Below are positions 19,113-28,157 of a stretch of DNA of 57,220 nucleotides, in pieces. The notes under the pieces are model-generated. The model worked only from the letters and a program-made list of their open reading frames with translations. It was not told the origin of the DNA and made no database searches. Source of the stretch: Pedobacter petrophilus (GTDB lineage: Bacteria; Bacteroidota; Bacteroidia; Sphingobacteriales; Sphingobacteriaceae). The position numbers and the translations under genes are program-made. Location of the stretch: positions 1 to 57,220 of the forward strand of contig NZ_WKKH01000031.1 in NCBI RefSeq assembly GCF_009674725.1. Reading direction: 5' to 3'. Within the stretch, counting starts at the first letter, position 1. Every line of letters begins with the position of its first letter.

Positions 19113-19531
19113 GATAACAAAATAAATGTTTTAATCTCGTGATTGCAATTAACCAAATATATTCATCAAGCTAAAAAACACAAATATCGGTCATTTAAGC
19201 TCAGTTATTACGGAATAAGTATAGCTAAAGATGCGCTATCAAGCCTTAAAACAATCAAATAACCAAACCAAATTTTCCAGACTTCGCAAATCAGGGCCAG
19301 ACACCTTTTATCACAAATAACTTACAATTAAAAAAGAGGTCTCCTTGAGCAGCAATTTGTCTATAAACCAAATATAAAAATGTCTACCAGATACAAGCAA
19401 TGAAATCGACTTGATCAGGTCTGAATTTCCAGACTGGCTTAAAACAACTGATCTTTTCAATATTAGAATTTTGCCGTGTGCAAAGACTCTGATTTTACTA
19501 ACTAAATATTTCTAATCAATAATTAAAAACT

Positions 19532-22500
19532 ATGTATTTTAATTTACATTCTAAATCACTTCATCTACGAAATGCATCTGGCGGTAAAAAATTCCTGATT
19601 ATGGGAATCTCTGCCCTTTCGTTGATGATGGCGAGCACGTCTGTTAGCGCAGCCTTCACCTTTAAAAACGAACATCCCTTCATCGAAAAAAGAACAAATA
19701 ATTTTGACGAAACTGTAAAAGGGAAAATCACCGATGATAAAGGCGAAACACTGGTAGGTGTAATTGTTAAAGTAAAAAACACAACTATAGTTACCACAAC
19801 AGATGCCAATGGCGCATTTTCGATTACCATTCCTACAGGAACAGCTAATCCGGTTTTGGTGGTTTCTTATGTGGGTTATACCACACAGGAGGTTGCTGTG
19901 AACGGACGTGCAAGTATCACCATCCAGATTAAAAGCGCCATTAACGACCTGGAAGAAGTGGTAGTGGTCGGGTACAATACCGTAAAAAAGAGCGATTTAA
20001 CAGGATCAGTAGTAAGTGTGGGTGCAGCGGAAATCAGATCTAGACCAGTTACCAATGCGTTGCAAGCCATTCAAGGTAAGGCGGCCGGTGTGGATGTTAC
20101 CTCAAACGAGCGCCCGGGACAAATAGGAAGTATCTTAATTCGTGGTGTACGCTCTTTAGGTGCAAGTAATTCTCCCTTATATGTAGTGGATGGGATTCCA
20201 TTACAGGCGGGCGGGATCGATGCCATTAACCCAAATGACATTGAGAACATCGATATCTTAAAAGATGCATCAGCTACTGCTATTTACGGTTCACGTGGCG
20301 CAAATGGTGTGGTTTTAATTACGACCAAAAAAGGTAAAACAGGAAGATTAACCATGGACTATGTTGGAACGGCTACCATTGAAACGTTAGAAGACAGGAA
20401 TGAAATGATGAATTCTGGTCAATACATTGAGTTTCGCCGTGATGCTTATCGACGTACGGCATATTTAAATACCATTAATAAAACAAACGTTGTGCCGATA
20501 TATCCATATCCCATTATTGCCACGCAAGCTGCAGATAGAGAGATTTTCAAACAAGATCCAAATATGCTTGCAAATCTGGATCAGGGATGGTCGAATGGCG
20601 TATTTGATGGCAGTTTGGTACCTACAACTGACTGGGGCGATTTAGTAACCAGAACAGGCATTACGCAAGATCATGTTTTAAGCGTAAGTGGCGGTACTGA
20701 TAAAATTAAAGCTTACGGCTCATTTGGTTATCTAAATCAAAAAGGCACGCAATTGGGTCAGGATTTTGAAAGATACAGTGGAAAACTAAGCGTTGAACTT
20801 AATCCGGTAAAATGGTTTAAAATGGGGCTTAATTTAACGGCGACCTATGGTTTACAAAATTATGGCTTTCAGGCAGCAAGTGCTTCTGGTGCTGGCGACA
20901 TTTACACAGCTGCTCGCGGAATGCTTCCTTTGGCTATCCCATTTGATGCAAACGGTAATCGAATTAATTTGCCGGGTGGCGATATCAACATTCAAAATCC
21001 AGTACTTGAAGCAGATTATAATATTAACTTACGTAAAACACTGAGAACTTTAGGTTCTGCCTTTGCCGAAGTGAACCTGCTTAAAGGATTAAAATACCGC
21101 ATAAACTTCGGTCCCGATTTTTCTAATTTCTACAATGGAAGGTATCAGGATGCGCGTTCGGTAAACCGTGATGCCGGGATCCCAGGATCAAACAACAACT
21201 TTGCACAACTGGATCAAAGCAATAGGTTTGCTTATACCCTTGACCATTTATTATACTACGATAAAACACTCGGCAAACATAATTTTGGGGTAACCTTATT
21301 ACAAAGTTCCTCCTCTTTCAGAAATGAATCATCATCGATGAGGGGAAGCAGAATTAACCTGGCTGCACCATTGTGGTACGGATTAGGAGGCGCAAATATT
21401 ACTGCACTAGATGCCTTTGACACAAACCTGAGAGAATCTACACTAAATTCTTATATGGCGAGAATAAATTATAGCTTTAATAACAAGTATTTGCTAACTG
21501 CTTCCGGCCGTTGGGATGGTGCCTCACAATTAGCTGCTGGTAATAAGTGGGATTTTTTTCCATCTGCTGCTTTCGCGTGGCGAATAGACCAGGAAGACTT
21601 CATGAAAGACATCAAGTGGGTAAATTCACTTAAAGCGAGGTTAGGCGTTGGTAGTACAGGAAATTCATCTGTAGATATTGGCAGTACATTAGGGCTTCTA
21701 CAGCCACTTACTTATACCTTTGGCAGCGCTGCACAAGTGGGCTATGTCGCCTCTGATGCGTCTTTGGCAAATCCAATTTCGTTCCCAAACAAATTGTTAA
21801 GCTGGGAGAAAACCTTACAATATAACTTAGGTATTGATTTTAGTTTATTGGCCGGAAGAATCAGCGGTTCCTTAGATCTCTATAAATCTAACACTACAGA
21901 TTTAATTTTGCTTAAGGACATCAATATTATCAATGGCTACCCAACATCGTATGATAACATAGGCGAAACAAAAAATAAAGGACTAGACCTGACTTTGAGT
22001 ACCGTTAACGTTAAAACAAAAGATTTCACCTGGGAATCTACCTTGAATTTCTCCACCAGTAAAGATGAAATTGTTAAACTTAACGGTGGTGATATGGTTA
22101 CAAATCGTTTCTTTATTGGACAAAGAAATGGCGTTGCTTATGACTTTGTAAAAGATGGCATCTGGCAGAACACGCCTGAAGATTTAGCTGAGATTGCAAA
22201 ATTTAAAACCAATGGTGTAAACTTCAATCCCGGAGATATTAAAGTTAGAGATTTAAACGGCGATTACAGAATTGATGCCAATAACGACCGTCAGGTAATT
22301 GGTCATTACAATCCAAGCTGGACTGGTGGATTAACCAACACTTTTGGCTACAAAAATTTCGACTTATCCATCTTCATCGTAGCAAGATATAACTTCCTGA
22401 TCGAAACCGGTGCAGAAGCATTGCAAGGTCGTTTTGCCCAACGGGTGTTGGATTACTGGACCCCTACAAATCCGACCAACAATTATCCCGCGCCAAATTA

Positions 22501-22756
22501 TGCAAGTGCTGCAGGCGATCAATATAAAAGTTCGATGAACTACCAGGACGGATCTTTTATCAAAATCAGAAACATTTCTCTGGGCTACAATTTTGCAGAA
22601 AACATGGCTAAAAAATTAACACTATCCAGATTAAGGGTTTACGCACAAGCCATTAATCCAGGTTTAATCTATTCAAATATTAAATGGATCGATCCGGATT
22701 TAGGCGGTTCTACTTTTAACAGAGGTGTTGTATTTGGAATTAACGCAAGCTTTTAA
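19532..22756 (+). CDS. SusC/RagA-type TonB-dependent outer-membrane transporter (PUL 2)
   Basis: A 1074-residue SusC-family importer that brings oligosaccharides across the outer membrane with energy from TonB-ExbBD. After an N-terminal export signal (hydrophobic stretch LIMGISALSLMMASTSVSAA at about 22-41) comes a carboxypeptidase-regulatory-like domain (about 60-140), the LEEVVVVGYNTVKKSDLTGSV segment, the plug with IRGVRSLGASNSPLYVVDGIP and DASATAIYGSRGANGVVLIT, and a 22-strand barrel ending in GVVFGINASF with the terminal aromatic residue. All parts are intact. SusD follows 69 bp downstream. A long 5' region with the CAGGAT motif precedes it. Substrate inferred to be arabinogalactan oligosaccharides from the neighbouring enzymes. 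Confidence 0.97.
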   Translation: MYFNLHSKSLHLRNASGGKKFLIMGISALSLMMASTSVSAAFTFKNEHPFIEKRTNNFDETVKGKITDDKGETLVGVIVKVKNTTIVTTTDANGAFSITIPTGTANPVLVVSYVGYTTQEVAVNGRASITIQIKSAINDLEEVVVVGYNTVKKSDLTGSVVSVGAAEIRSRPVTNALQAIQGKAAGVDVTSNERPGQIGSILIRGVRSLGASNSPLYVVDGIPLQAGGIDAINPNDIENIDILKDASATAIYGSRGANGVVLITTKKGKTGRLTMDYVGTATIETLEDRNEMMNSGQYIEFRRDAYRRTAYLNTINKTNVVPIYPYPIIATQAADREIFKQDPNMLANLDQGWSNGVFDGSLVPTTDWGDLVTRTGITQDHVLSVSGGTDKIKAYGSFGYLNQKGTQLGQDFERYSGKLSVELNPVKWFKMGLNLTATYGLQNYGFQAASASGAGDIYTAARGMLPLAIPFDANGNRINLPGGDINIQNPVLEADYNINLRKTLRTLGSAFAEVNLLKGLKYRINFGPDFSNFYNGRYQDARSVNRDAGIPGSNNNFAQLDQSNRFAYTLDHLLYYDKTLGKHNFGVTLLQSSSSFRNESSSMRGSRINLAAPLWYGLGGANITALDAFDTNLRESTLNSYMARINYSFNNKYLLTASGRWDGASQLAAGNKWDFFPSAAFAWRIDQEDFMKDIKWVNSLKARLGVGSTGNSSVDIGSTLGLLQPLTYTFGSAAQVGYVASDASLANPISFPNKLLSWEKTLQYNLGIDFSLLAGRISGSLDLYKSNTTDLILLKDINIINGYPTSYDNIGETKNKGLDLTLSTVNVKTKDFTWESTLNFSTSKDEIVKLNGGDMVTNRFFIGQRNGVAYDFVKDGIWQNTPEDLAEIAKFKTNGVNFNPGDIKVRDLNGDYRIDANNDRQVIGHYNPSWTGGLTNTFGYKNFDLSIFIVARYNFLIETGAEALQGRFAQRVLDYWTPTNPTNNYPAPNYASAAGDQYKSSMNYQDGSFIKIRNISLGYNFAENMAKKLTLSRLRVYAQAINPGLIYSNIKWIDPDLGGSTFNRGVVFGINASF

Positions 22757-22758
22757 CA

Positions 22759-22775
22759 TTCACGCTGATCGTGAA
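22759..22775 (+). other. Intercistronic hairpin between susC and susD
   Basis: TTCACG, loop CTGAT, CGTGAA directly after the susC stop. There is no T-run, so it is not a strong terminator; such hairpins can set the susC:susD mRNA ratio by protecting 3' ends. Function inferred. Confidence 0.35.
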
Positions 22776-22825
22776 GTAATTATCATTCAATTTTAAATAC
22801 TTCAGGCAGTTCAAATAATATTGAG

Positions 22826-24793
22826 ATGAAAAAAATTATAAATTTAATATCAGGCGTAGCTTTACTAGGCGGCTTAATGGTTCTACCTACTTCCTGTAAG
22901 AAAAGCTTCCTCGATGAAGAAGTGATCAACGCCCGTAATACGTCCGATTTTACCACCACGCTTGGCCTCAACGACCTGGCGGTGGGGATGTATCAAAGTC
23001 TAAAATTTCACTTTAATTATACCTGGGCTTATACCAGCACCAATTACGGTGTTGATGAATTTACGGTAGGCGGTGATCGGACTGAGCAAATGTGGAACTC
23101 TTACGACGGAACCTTAAACTCATTTAATGCTGATGTTAGAGCCGTTTTCGATAACATGTATACCAACATTAATTCAGCAAACATTCTAATCAAAAATGTA
23201 CCCATCTATTATGAAGGAGCCGATAAAAATGCCCGCTTAGGCGAAGGTTATTTTATGCGTGCCTTCGATTACTTTAAGTTAGTGAAACAATATGGTGGAG
23301 TTCCGTTACAACTAGAATCTTTAGAAGTAATTAAAGAAGAATTTACCAGAAATTCAGCAAAAGAAGTATATGATCAGGTAATTAAAGATTTTACACAAGC
23401 TTATGATCTGTTACCCACTACCCCAAGTCAACCCGGTAGAATTACCAAATGGGCAGCCGCTCACTTCTTAGCTAAAGCGTATTTATTTCGTGCAAGCGAA
23501 CTTTATAATGACTGGAATAGTGACACCAAAACTGCAGATCTTCAAAATGCAGTGAAATATGCTGACCTGGTGATTAATAGCGGAGCGCACACTTTAGCTG
23601 CTAACTACAGTGATCTTTGGAATTTTACTACGGTAGACGGACCAAACGAAAACAACAGGGAGGTAATCTTATCGGCACAGTTTTCTAACAACACCGCAAC
23701 ACAGGGCCGTTACGCAAACCAAGTACATTTATATTATCCTTCCATATATCAAACACTTCCCGGTATGGTGCGTGATATTGCTGGTGGACGTGAATTCCAG
23801 AGATTGAAAACTACAGATTATGCAATTGATGTTTATGACCGTGTAAACGATTCGAGATTCTGGAAAAGTTTTAAAACGCGTTATATTGCAAATAATGCAA
23901 ACAACCTGCCTAAATGGACTGCTGCTAATGCGCCTACGCCAGCTCAGGTAAACCAAAATAAATTTACTGTTGGCCAGGAATCAATCCTATACATTGTTAA
24001 TGACGCTGGCGACAACAGATACACGGGTACCAACATTGGCTTAAGAGCGCCAAGTATGTTTGTAAGGTATTTTGCCGGACAGCCGCAAAGCTATTTAAAC
24101 GCTCATGGAAATTATGGTGTGAGTCAATATGTGGCTTTATCAAAATTTATAGATGGTTCCAGAAACTTAGTGGCTTCACAATTTGGTCAACGTGATGGGA
24201 TCTTGGCAAGATTAGGCGAAACTTATTTGATTGCTGCCGAAGCTGCCGGAAGACAAGGTTTATATGGTCAGGCAATTGCCTATCTAAACAAAGTTCGCGA
24301 TCGTGCTGCTTATAAAGACGGGGAGGATCGTTCTTCTTACGTTGATGGTGGAATATCTTATAAAACCAATCCTGCGGTGACTAATCCTAATGTTTCCTAT
24401 TCAGATAGAAATACTTATTTCGAATCGAATAATTTACCAGTTACTACTACGAGTACGCTAACGCCAATGCACTTGAACAGCGAAGCTGATATCTTTAATT
24501 CAAATAAAGATTTCTATGATAAAATCGGTGCGGTATCTCAAGCTGATAAATTCAATGCTTTCATCTTAAATGAGCGCTCAAGAGAGTTAATGGGCGAGTT
24601 AATGAGGTGGGAAGATCTTGCCCGTACTAAGACATTAATTGCAAGAACAGCAGCTTTTAACGGCGAGGCTAAACCTCAGGAAAACAAACATTATTTGAGA
24701 CCATTACCTCAATCTTTTCTTGATGTAATTAAAATAAATGGCGCTGCTTTATCTCCTGCACAAAAACAGGCCATGCAGAATCCAAACTGGTAA
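22826..24793 (+). CDS. SusD/RagB-type glycan-binding lipoprotein (PUL 2)
   Basis: A 655-residue SusD family lipoprotein, longer than the usual 500-600. Lipobox PTSC (Cys24) then KKSFLDEEV. N-terminal TPR-like region with GEGYFMRAFDYFKLVKQYGGVPL (about 135-155) and KWAAAHFLAKAYLFRASEL; C-terminal RagB/SusD domain with ETYLIAAEAAGRQG and a final block LNERSRELMGELMRWEDLARTK, ending QNPNW. It would cap the SusC barrel encoded just upstream and present bound glycan to it. It closes the susCD transcription unit; a clear terminator follows 20 bases later. Confidence 0.96.
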   Translation: MKKIINLISGVALLGGLMVLPTSCKKSFLDEEVINARNTSDFTTTLGLNDLAVGMYQSLKFHFNYTWAYTSTNYGVDEFTVGGDRTEQMWNSYDGTLNSFNADVRAVFDNMYTNINSANILIKNVPIYYEGADKNARLGEGYFMRAFDYFKLVKQYGGVPLQLESLEVIKEEFTRNSAKEVYDQVIKDFTQAYDLLPTTPSQPGRITKWAAAHFLAKAYLFRASELYNDWNSDTKTADLQNAVKYADLVINSGAHTLAANYSDLWNFTTVDGPNENNREVILSAQFSNNTATQGRYANQVHLYYPSIYQTLPGMVRDIAGGREFQRLKTTDYAIDVYDRVNDSRFWKSFKTRYIANNANNLPKWTAANAPTPAQVNQNKFTVGQESILYIVNDAGDNRYTGTNIGLRAPSMFVRYFAGQPQSYLNAHGNYGVSQYVALSKFIDGSRNLVASQFGQRDGILARLGETYLIAAEAAGRQGLYGQAIAYLNKVRDRAAYKDGEDRSSYVDGGISYKTNPAVTNPNVSYSDRNTYFESNNLPVTTTSTLTPMHLNSEADIFNSNKDFYDKIGAVSQADKFNAFILNERSRELMGELMRWEDLARTKTLIARTAAFNGEAKPQENKHYLRPLPQSFLDVIKINGAALSPAQKQAMQNPNW

Positions 24794-24812
24794 ACTCAAA
24801 GGTAATTTTTTC

Positions 24813-24852
24813 AAAGCGCAATTGGTCGAAAGCCAGTTGCGCTTTTTGTTTT
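24813..24852 (+). terminator. Rho-independent terminator after PUL 2 susD
   Basis: AAAGCGCAATTGG pairs with CCAGTTGCGCTTT (13 pairs, one G-U) around TCGAAAG and runs into TTTTTGTTTT. It separates susCD from the GH2-GH115 operon, which therefore needs its own promoter. Confidence 0.9.
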
Positions 24853-24932
24853 AATAATAATTTTCACTTCCATTTTTTCAATCGATTGAAACGATCGTTA
24901 ATTTCTTTTGTAACAGATCTATGGCATATTTT

Positions 24933-24952
24933 GCAGGATGGAACAGGATGGC
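24933..24952 (+). promoter_or_regulatory. Tandem CAGGAT operator candidate, site 2 (GH2-GH115 operon)
   Basis: GCAGGATGGAACAGGATGGC: CAGGAT boxes at 24934-24939 and 24944-24949, 10 bp apart, about 205 bp upstream of the GH2 start. It lies in the 362-bp gap between the susD terminator and the hydrolase operon, where a separate promoter is expected. Nothing else of note was seen in that gap besides the preceding terminator. Confidence 0.6.
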
Positions 24953-25155
24953 TTTACAGTTAATAAACGGTAAAATCGTAGAAGTATCTAGCCAAATATC
25001 CTTCAATAACTATCATTTTTCGGCATTGGCGAAATTAAAAGATCTGCTATCATTTTACGCGGATCATTTTTTATGCATAACGAAGTTGTTCATGCACTAA
25101 TACATCAAACCAAATGCTAATTATCTTAAAATATACATCTTATCCAAATTGCTAA

Positions 25156-28125
25156 ATGAAAATGCTCAAATTCTTTCTTCTATTATTTTGCGGTCTGATG
25201 GCAAGCTATACCCAGGCACAAACGGATAACCCGGTTCGTAAAATATACAACTTTAATCCCGGGTGGAAGTTATTTGTTGGCGATCAGCAAGGTGCAGAAT
25301 CGGGTGAATTTGATGATTCAAAATGGAAGTCAATTACCCTTCCGCATGCCTGGAATGAAGATGAAGCATTTAAAAAATCAATTGAACAATTGTCTACCGG
25401 CATCGCCTGGTACCGCAAACATTTTAAAGTTACAGATGTGCAAGACCGGAAAATTTTCCTGGAATTTGAAGGCATCAGACAAGCTGGAGAGTTTTACCTG
25501 AATGGAAAATTCATCGGCAGGCATGAAAACGGTGTTACCGCTTTCGGATTCGATATCAGTAGTTTAATCGACCCTGAAAAAGATAATGTTCTCGCCGTTA
25601 GAATCGACAATGCCTGGAACTATAAAGAAAAGGCAACAAACTCCGGCTATCAATGGAGTGATAAAAATTTCAATGCAAATTATGGTGGCATCTCAAAAAA
25701 CGTCCGTTTGCACGTAACCGGAAAGCTTTACCAAACCTTGCCGCTAAATGCAATTTTAAAAACAACCGGTAATTACATCTATGCCAAAAATTTCAATATT
25801 ACGGGTAAAAGTGCTGCAATTGTATCCGAATCGGAAGTTAAAAATGAAACCTCCGCGGCTCAAAATGTTAAATATGAAGTCGAAATTAAAGATGCTGATG
25901 GGAAAGTGATCAAAACATTTAGTTCCGCAGTACAAAACATTCCGGCAGGCGGCACAACGACACTCAAGGCCGAATCATTGGTTAACGGACTCAACTTCTG
26001 GAGCTGGGGATACGGCTATCTGTATACCGTAACTTCACGCTTGCAGGTAAATGAAAAAGTTGTTGATGAGCTGGCGACGAAAACCGGTTTCAGAAAAGGT
26101 GAATTCAAAAATGGCATGGTTTATTTGAACGACCGTGTATTAATGATGAAAGGATATGCACAACGTACCAGTAATGAGTGGCCAGCCATCGGTTTATCAG
26201 TACCCGCCTGGTTAAGCGATTACAGCAACGGACTGATGGTGGAAAGCAATGCGAATTTGGTACGATGGATGCATATTTCACCCTGGAAACAGGATGTAGA
26301 ATCGTGCGACAGAGTAGGTTTAATTCAGGCGATGCCCGCCGGTGATGCTGAAAAAGATGTAACAGGCGTACGCTGGGATCAGCGGAAAGCTGTGATGACG
26401 GATGCTATTATCTACAATAGAAATAATCCAAGTATACTTTTTTATGAGTGTGGAAACGAATCCATCAGCGCTGCACACATGGAAGAAATGAAAGCCATCC
26501 GGGATCAGTTTGATCTGCATGGCGGAAGAGCCATAGGTTCAAGGGAAATGCTGGATATTCCTGCGGCAGAGTATGGCGGCGAAATGTTATACATTAATAA
26601 AAGTGCAACCAAACCGCTATGGTCTATGGAATATGCCAGAGATGAAGGATTGAGAAAATACTGGGATGAGTTCTCCCCTCCTTTTCATAAAGACGGTGCT
26701 GGGCCACTTTATAAAGGAGCCGATGCAAGCGTTTATAATCGGAATCAGGATACACATGCCATTGAAAACGTAATCCGATGGAACGAATATTATAAAGAAA
26801 GACCAGGAACCGGAACCCGCGTGAGCTCGGGCGGCGTAAATATTATTTTTTCTGATTCAAATACCCATTATCGTGGTGAAGAAAACTACCGCCGCAGTGG
26901 TGAAGTAGATGCGATGAGAATCCCTAAAGATGCTTTTTTCGCCCATCAGGTAATGTGGAATGGCTGGGTGGATGCAAAAAAGACAGGTATTCATATCATC
27001 GGTCACTGGAATTACAATGCGGGGACAAAAAAGAATATTTATGTAGTGGCTTCTGGAGATAAAACTGAACTATTCTTAAATGGAAAGTCGCTCGGTTTCG
27101 GCATCAAAAGCGATGGATTCCTTTACACCTTTAAAGATGTGGCTTATCAGGCAGGAATGCTAAAAGCGATTTCTTATGATTCTAAAAACAACAAACTGGC
27201 AAAGATGCAAATCAAAACTTCGGGCCAGCCAGTTGCATTAAAACTCACTCCAATCCAAAACCCTACTGGTTTTAAGGCAGACGGTGCGGACCTGGCGCTG
27301 GTACAAGTAGAAGTAGTTGATGCCATGGGAGCGCGTTGTCCTATTGCTTTAAATATGATTAATTTCGAAATTACCGGCCCGGGTGAGTGGCGCGGTGGTA
27401 TTGCGCAAGGGCCGGATAATTACATATTATCTAAACAACTGCCAGTAGAGGGTGGCGTAAACCGGGTGCTGATCAGATCAACTACAAATGCAGGAAAAAT
27501 CAACATCACCGCGAAGGCCGATGGATTGCAGCAGGCAGCGATTGTCTTGGAAACATTACCGGTTCGGGTTTTAAACGGATTATCTACTCAACTCCCGGCA
27601 GATGGTTTAAAGCCGGGCTTAAAACGAGGCGCTACACCTGCCGAACAGACTTACCAGGTGACTAGAAAAGCGGTAAAAATTGTGAATGCTACGGCTGGTG
27701 CCAATGGCGATAAAACCAGATTTAGCTATGATGATAACGAATTAAGCGACTGGGTTAACGATGGAAACATCAATACTGCCTGGATTAAATATGAACTGGA
27801 AAAAGCCAGCACGGTTACACAGGTGGAACTCAAAGTGAATGGCTTCAGAACTAAAATATACCCCATCCGGATTTTGGTTGATGGCAGGGAAGTTTTCAAG
27901 GGAAATACCGTACCTGGTTTAGGTTATTTTACGGCCATTTGTAAGCCAACAAAAGGTAAAACGGTAACGGTACAGTTGTTAAATTCGGGCGAAGCTACCG
28001 CTGAAAGCGAAAAAATTGGGGTAGAAGTGAATGGCAAAAAATTAGATGATGGTATTGAAAGGGCCGAAACAAAATCCAAAGGTGGCTTAAGTATCATCGA
28101 AGCAGAAATTTACGAATCTAAATAA
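25156..28125 (+). CDS. GH2 family glycoside hydrolase (beta-galactosidase-like), secreted
   Basis: A 989-residue GH2 enzyme, first gene of a five-gene operon. Signal peptide ends SYTQAQ. The sugar-binding jelly roll (about 25-190) carries PHAWNEDEAF and WYRKHF; an immunoglobulin-like domain follows (about 195-310); the TIM barrel (about 315-610) has FYECGNESIS with Asn434-Glu435 (acid/base) and LWSMEYARDE with Glu492 (nucleophile). Further C-terminal beta domains (about 640-800) and a discoidin-like module (about 855-970, with NDGNINTAW) end the protein. GH2 includes beta-galactosidases, glucuronidases, mannosidases and arabinopyranosidases. In this operon, removal of beta-galactose, arabinopyranose or glucuronate from arabinogalactan is plausible; exact sugar unresolved. 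Confidence 0.92.
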   Translation: MKMLKFFLLLFCGLMASYTQAQTDNPVRKIYNFNPGWKLFVGDQQGAESGEFDDSKWKSITLPHAWNEDEAFKKSIEQLSTGIAWYRKHFKVTDVQDRKIFLEFEGIRQAGEFYLNGKFIGRHENGVTAFGFDISSLIDPEKDNVLAVRIDNAWNYKEKATNSGYQWSDKNFNANYGGISKNVRLHVTGKLYQTLPLNAILKTTGNYIYAKNFNITGKSAAIVSESEVKNETSAAQNVKYEVEIKDADGKVIKTFSSAVQNIPAGGTTTLKAESLVNGLNFWSWGYGYLYTVTSRLQVNEKVVDELATKTGFRKGEFKNGMVYLNDRVLMMKGYAQRTSNEWPAIGLSVPAWLSDYSNGLMVESNANLVRWMHISPWKQDVESCDRVGLIQAMPAGDAEKDVTGVRWDQRKAVMTDAIIYNRNNPSILFYECGNESISAAHMEEMKAIRDQFDLHGGRAIGSREMLDIPAAEYGGEMLYINKSATKPLWSMEYARDEGLRKYWDEFSPPFHKDGAGPLYKGADASVYNRNQDTHAIENVIRWNEYYKERPGTGTRVSSGGVNIIFSDSNTHYRGEENYRRSGEVDAMRIPKDAFFAHQVMWNGWVDAKKTGIHIIGHWNYNAGTKKNIYVVASGDKTELFLNGKSLGFGIKSDGFLYTFKDVAYQAGMLKAISYDSKNNKLAKMQIKTSGQPVALKLTPIQNPTGFKADGADLALVQVEVVDAMGARCPIALNMINFEITGPGEWRGGIAQGPDNYILSKQLPVEGGVNRVLIRSTTNAGKINITAKADGLQQAAIVLETLPVRVLNGLSTQLPADGLKPGLKRGATPAEQTYQVTRKAVKIVNATAGANGDKTRFSYDDNELSDWVNDGNINTAWIKYELEKASTVTQVELKVNGFRTKIYPIRILVDGREVFKGNTVPGLGYFTAICKPTKGKTVTVQLLNSGEATAESEKIGVEVNGKKLDDGIERAETKSKGGLSIIEAEIYESK

Positions 28126-28157
28126 CAGTACAAATTGAATACTATTTATCCATAGTT

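Larger units (their letters stand above)
18837..19531. other. Long intergenic region upstream of PUL 2 susC
   Basis: 695 bp with no gene seen. It begins with the terminator of the acyl-CoA dehydrogenase, holds two GCCGATCG words near 18954 and 18979, and carries the tandem CAGGAT motif at 19094-19112. Close to susC, a small foldback GTCTG-AATTTC-CAGAC lies at about 19420. The length of the region suggests a long 5' leader or regulatory zone for susC. Confidence 0.45.

Noticed and set aside
18996..19428. TCAGACCTGAT near 18996 and its inverted copy near 19416
   Set aside because: An 11-base match in a 700-base region is expected by chance roughly one time in ten; no further copies noticed.
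26284..26292. Single CAGGATG words inside coding sequence (also near 18075, 29960, 32008 and 45975)
   Set aside because: They lack the second box at 10-bp spacing and lie inside genes; not counted as operator sites.
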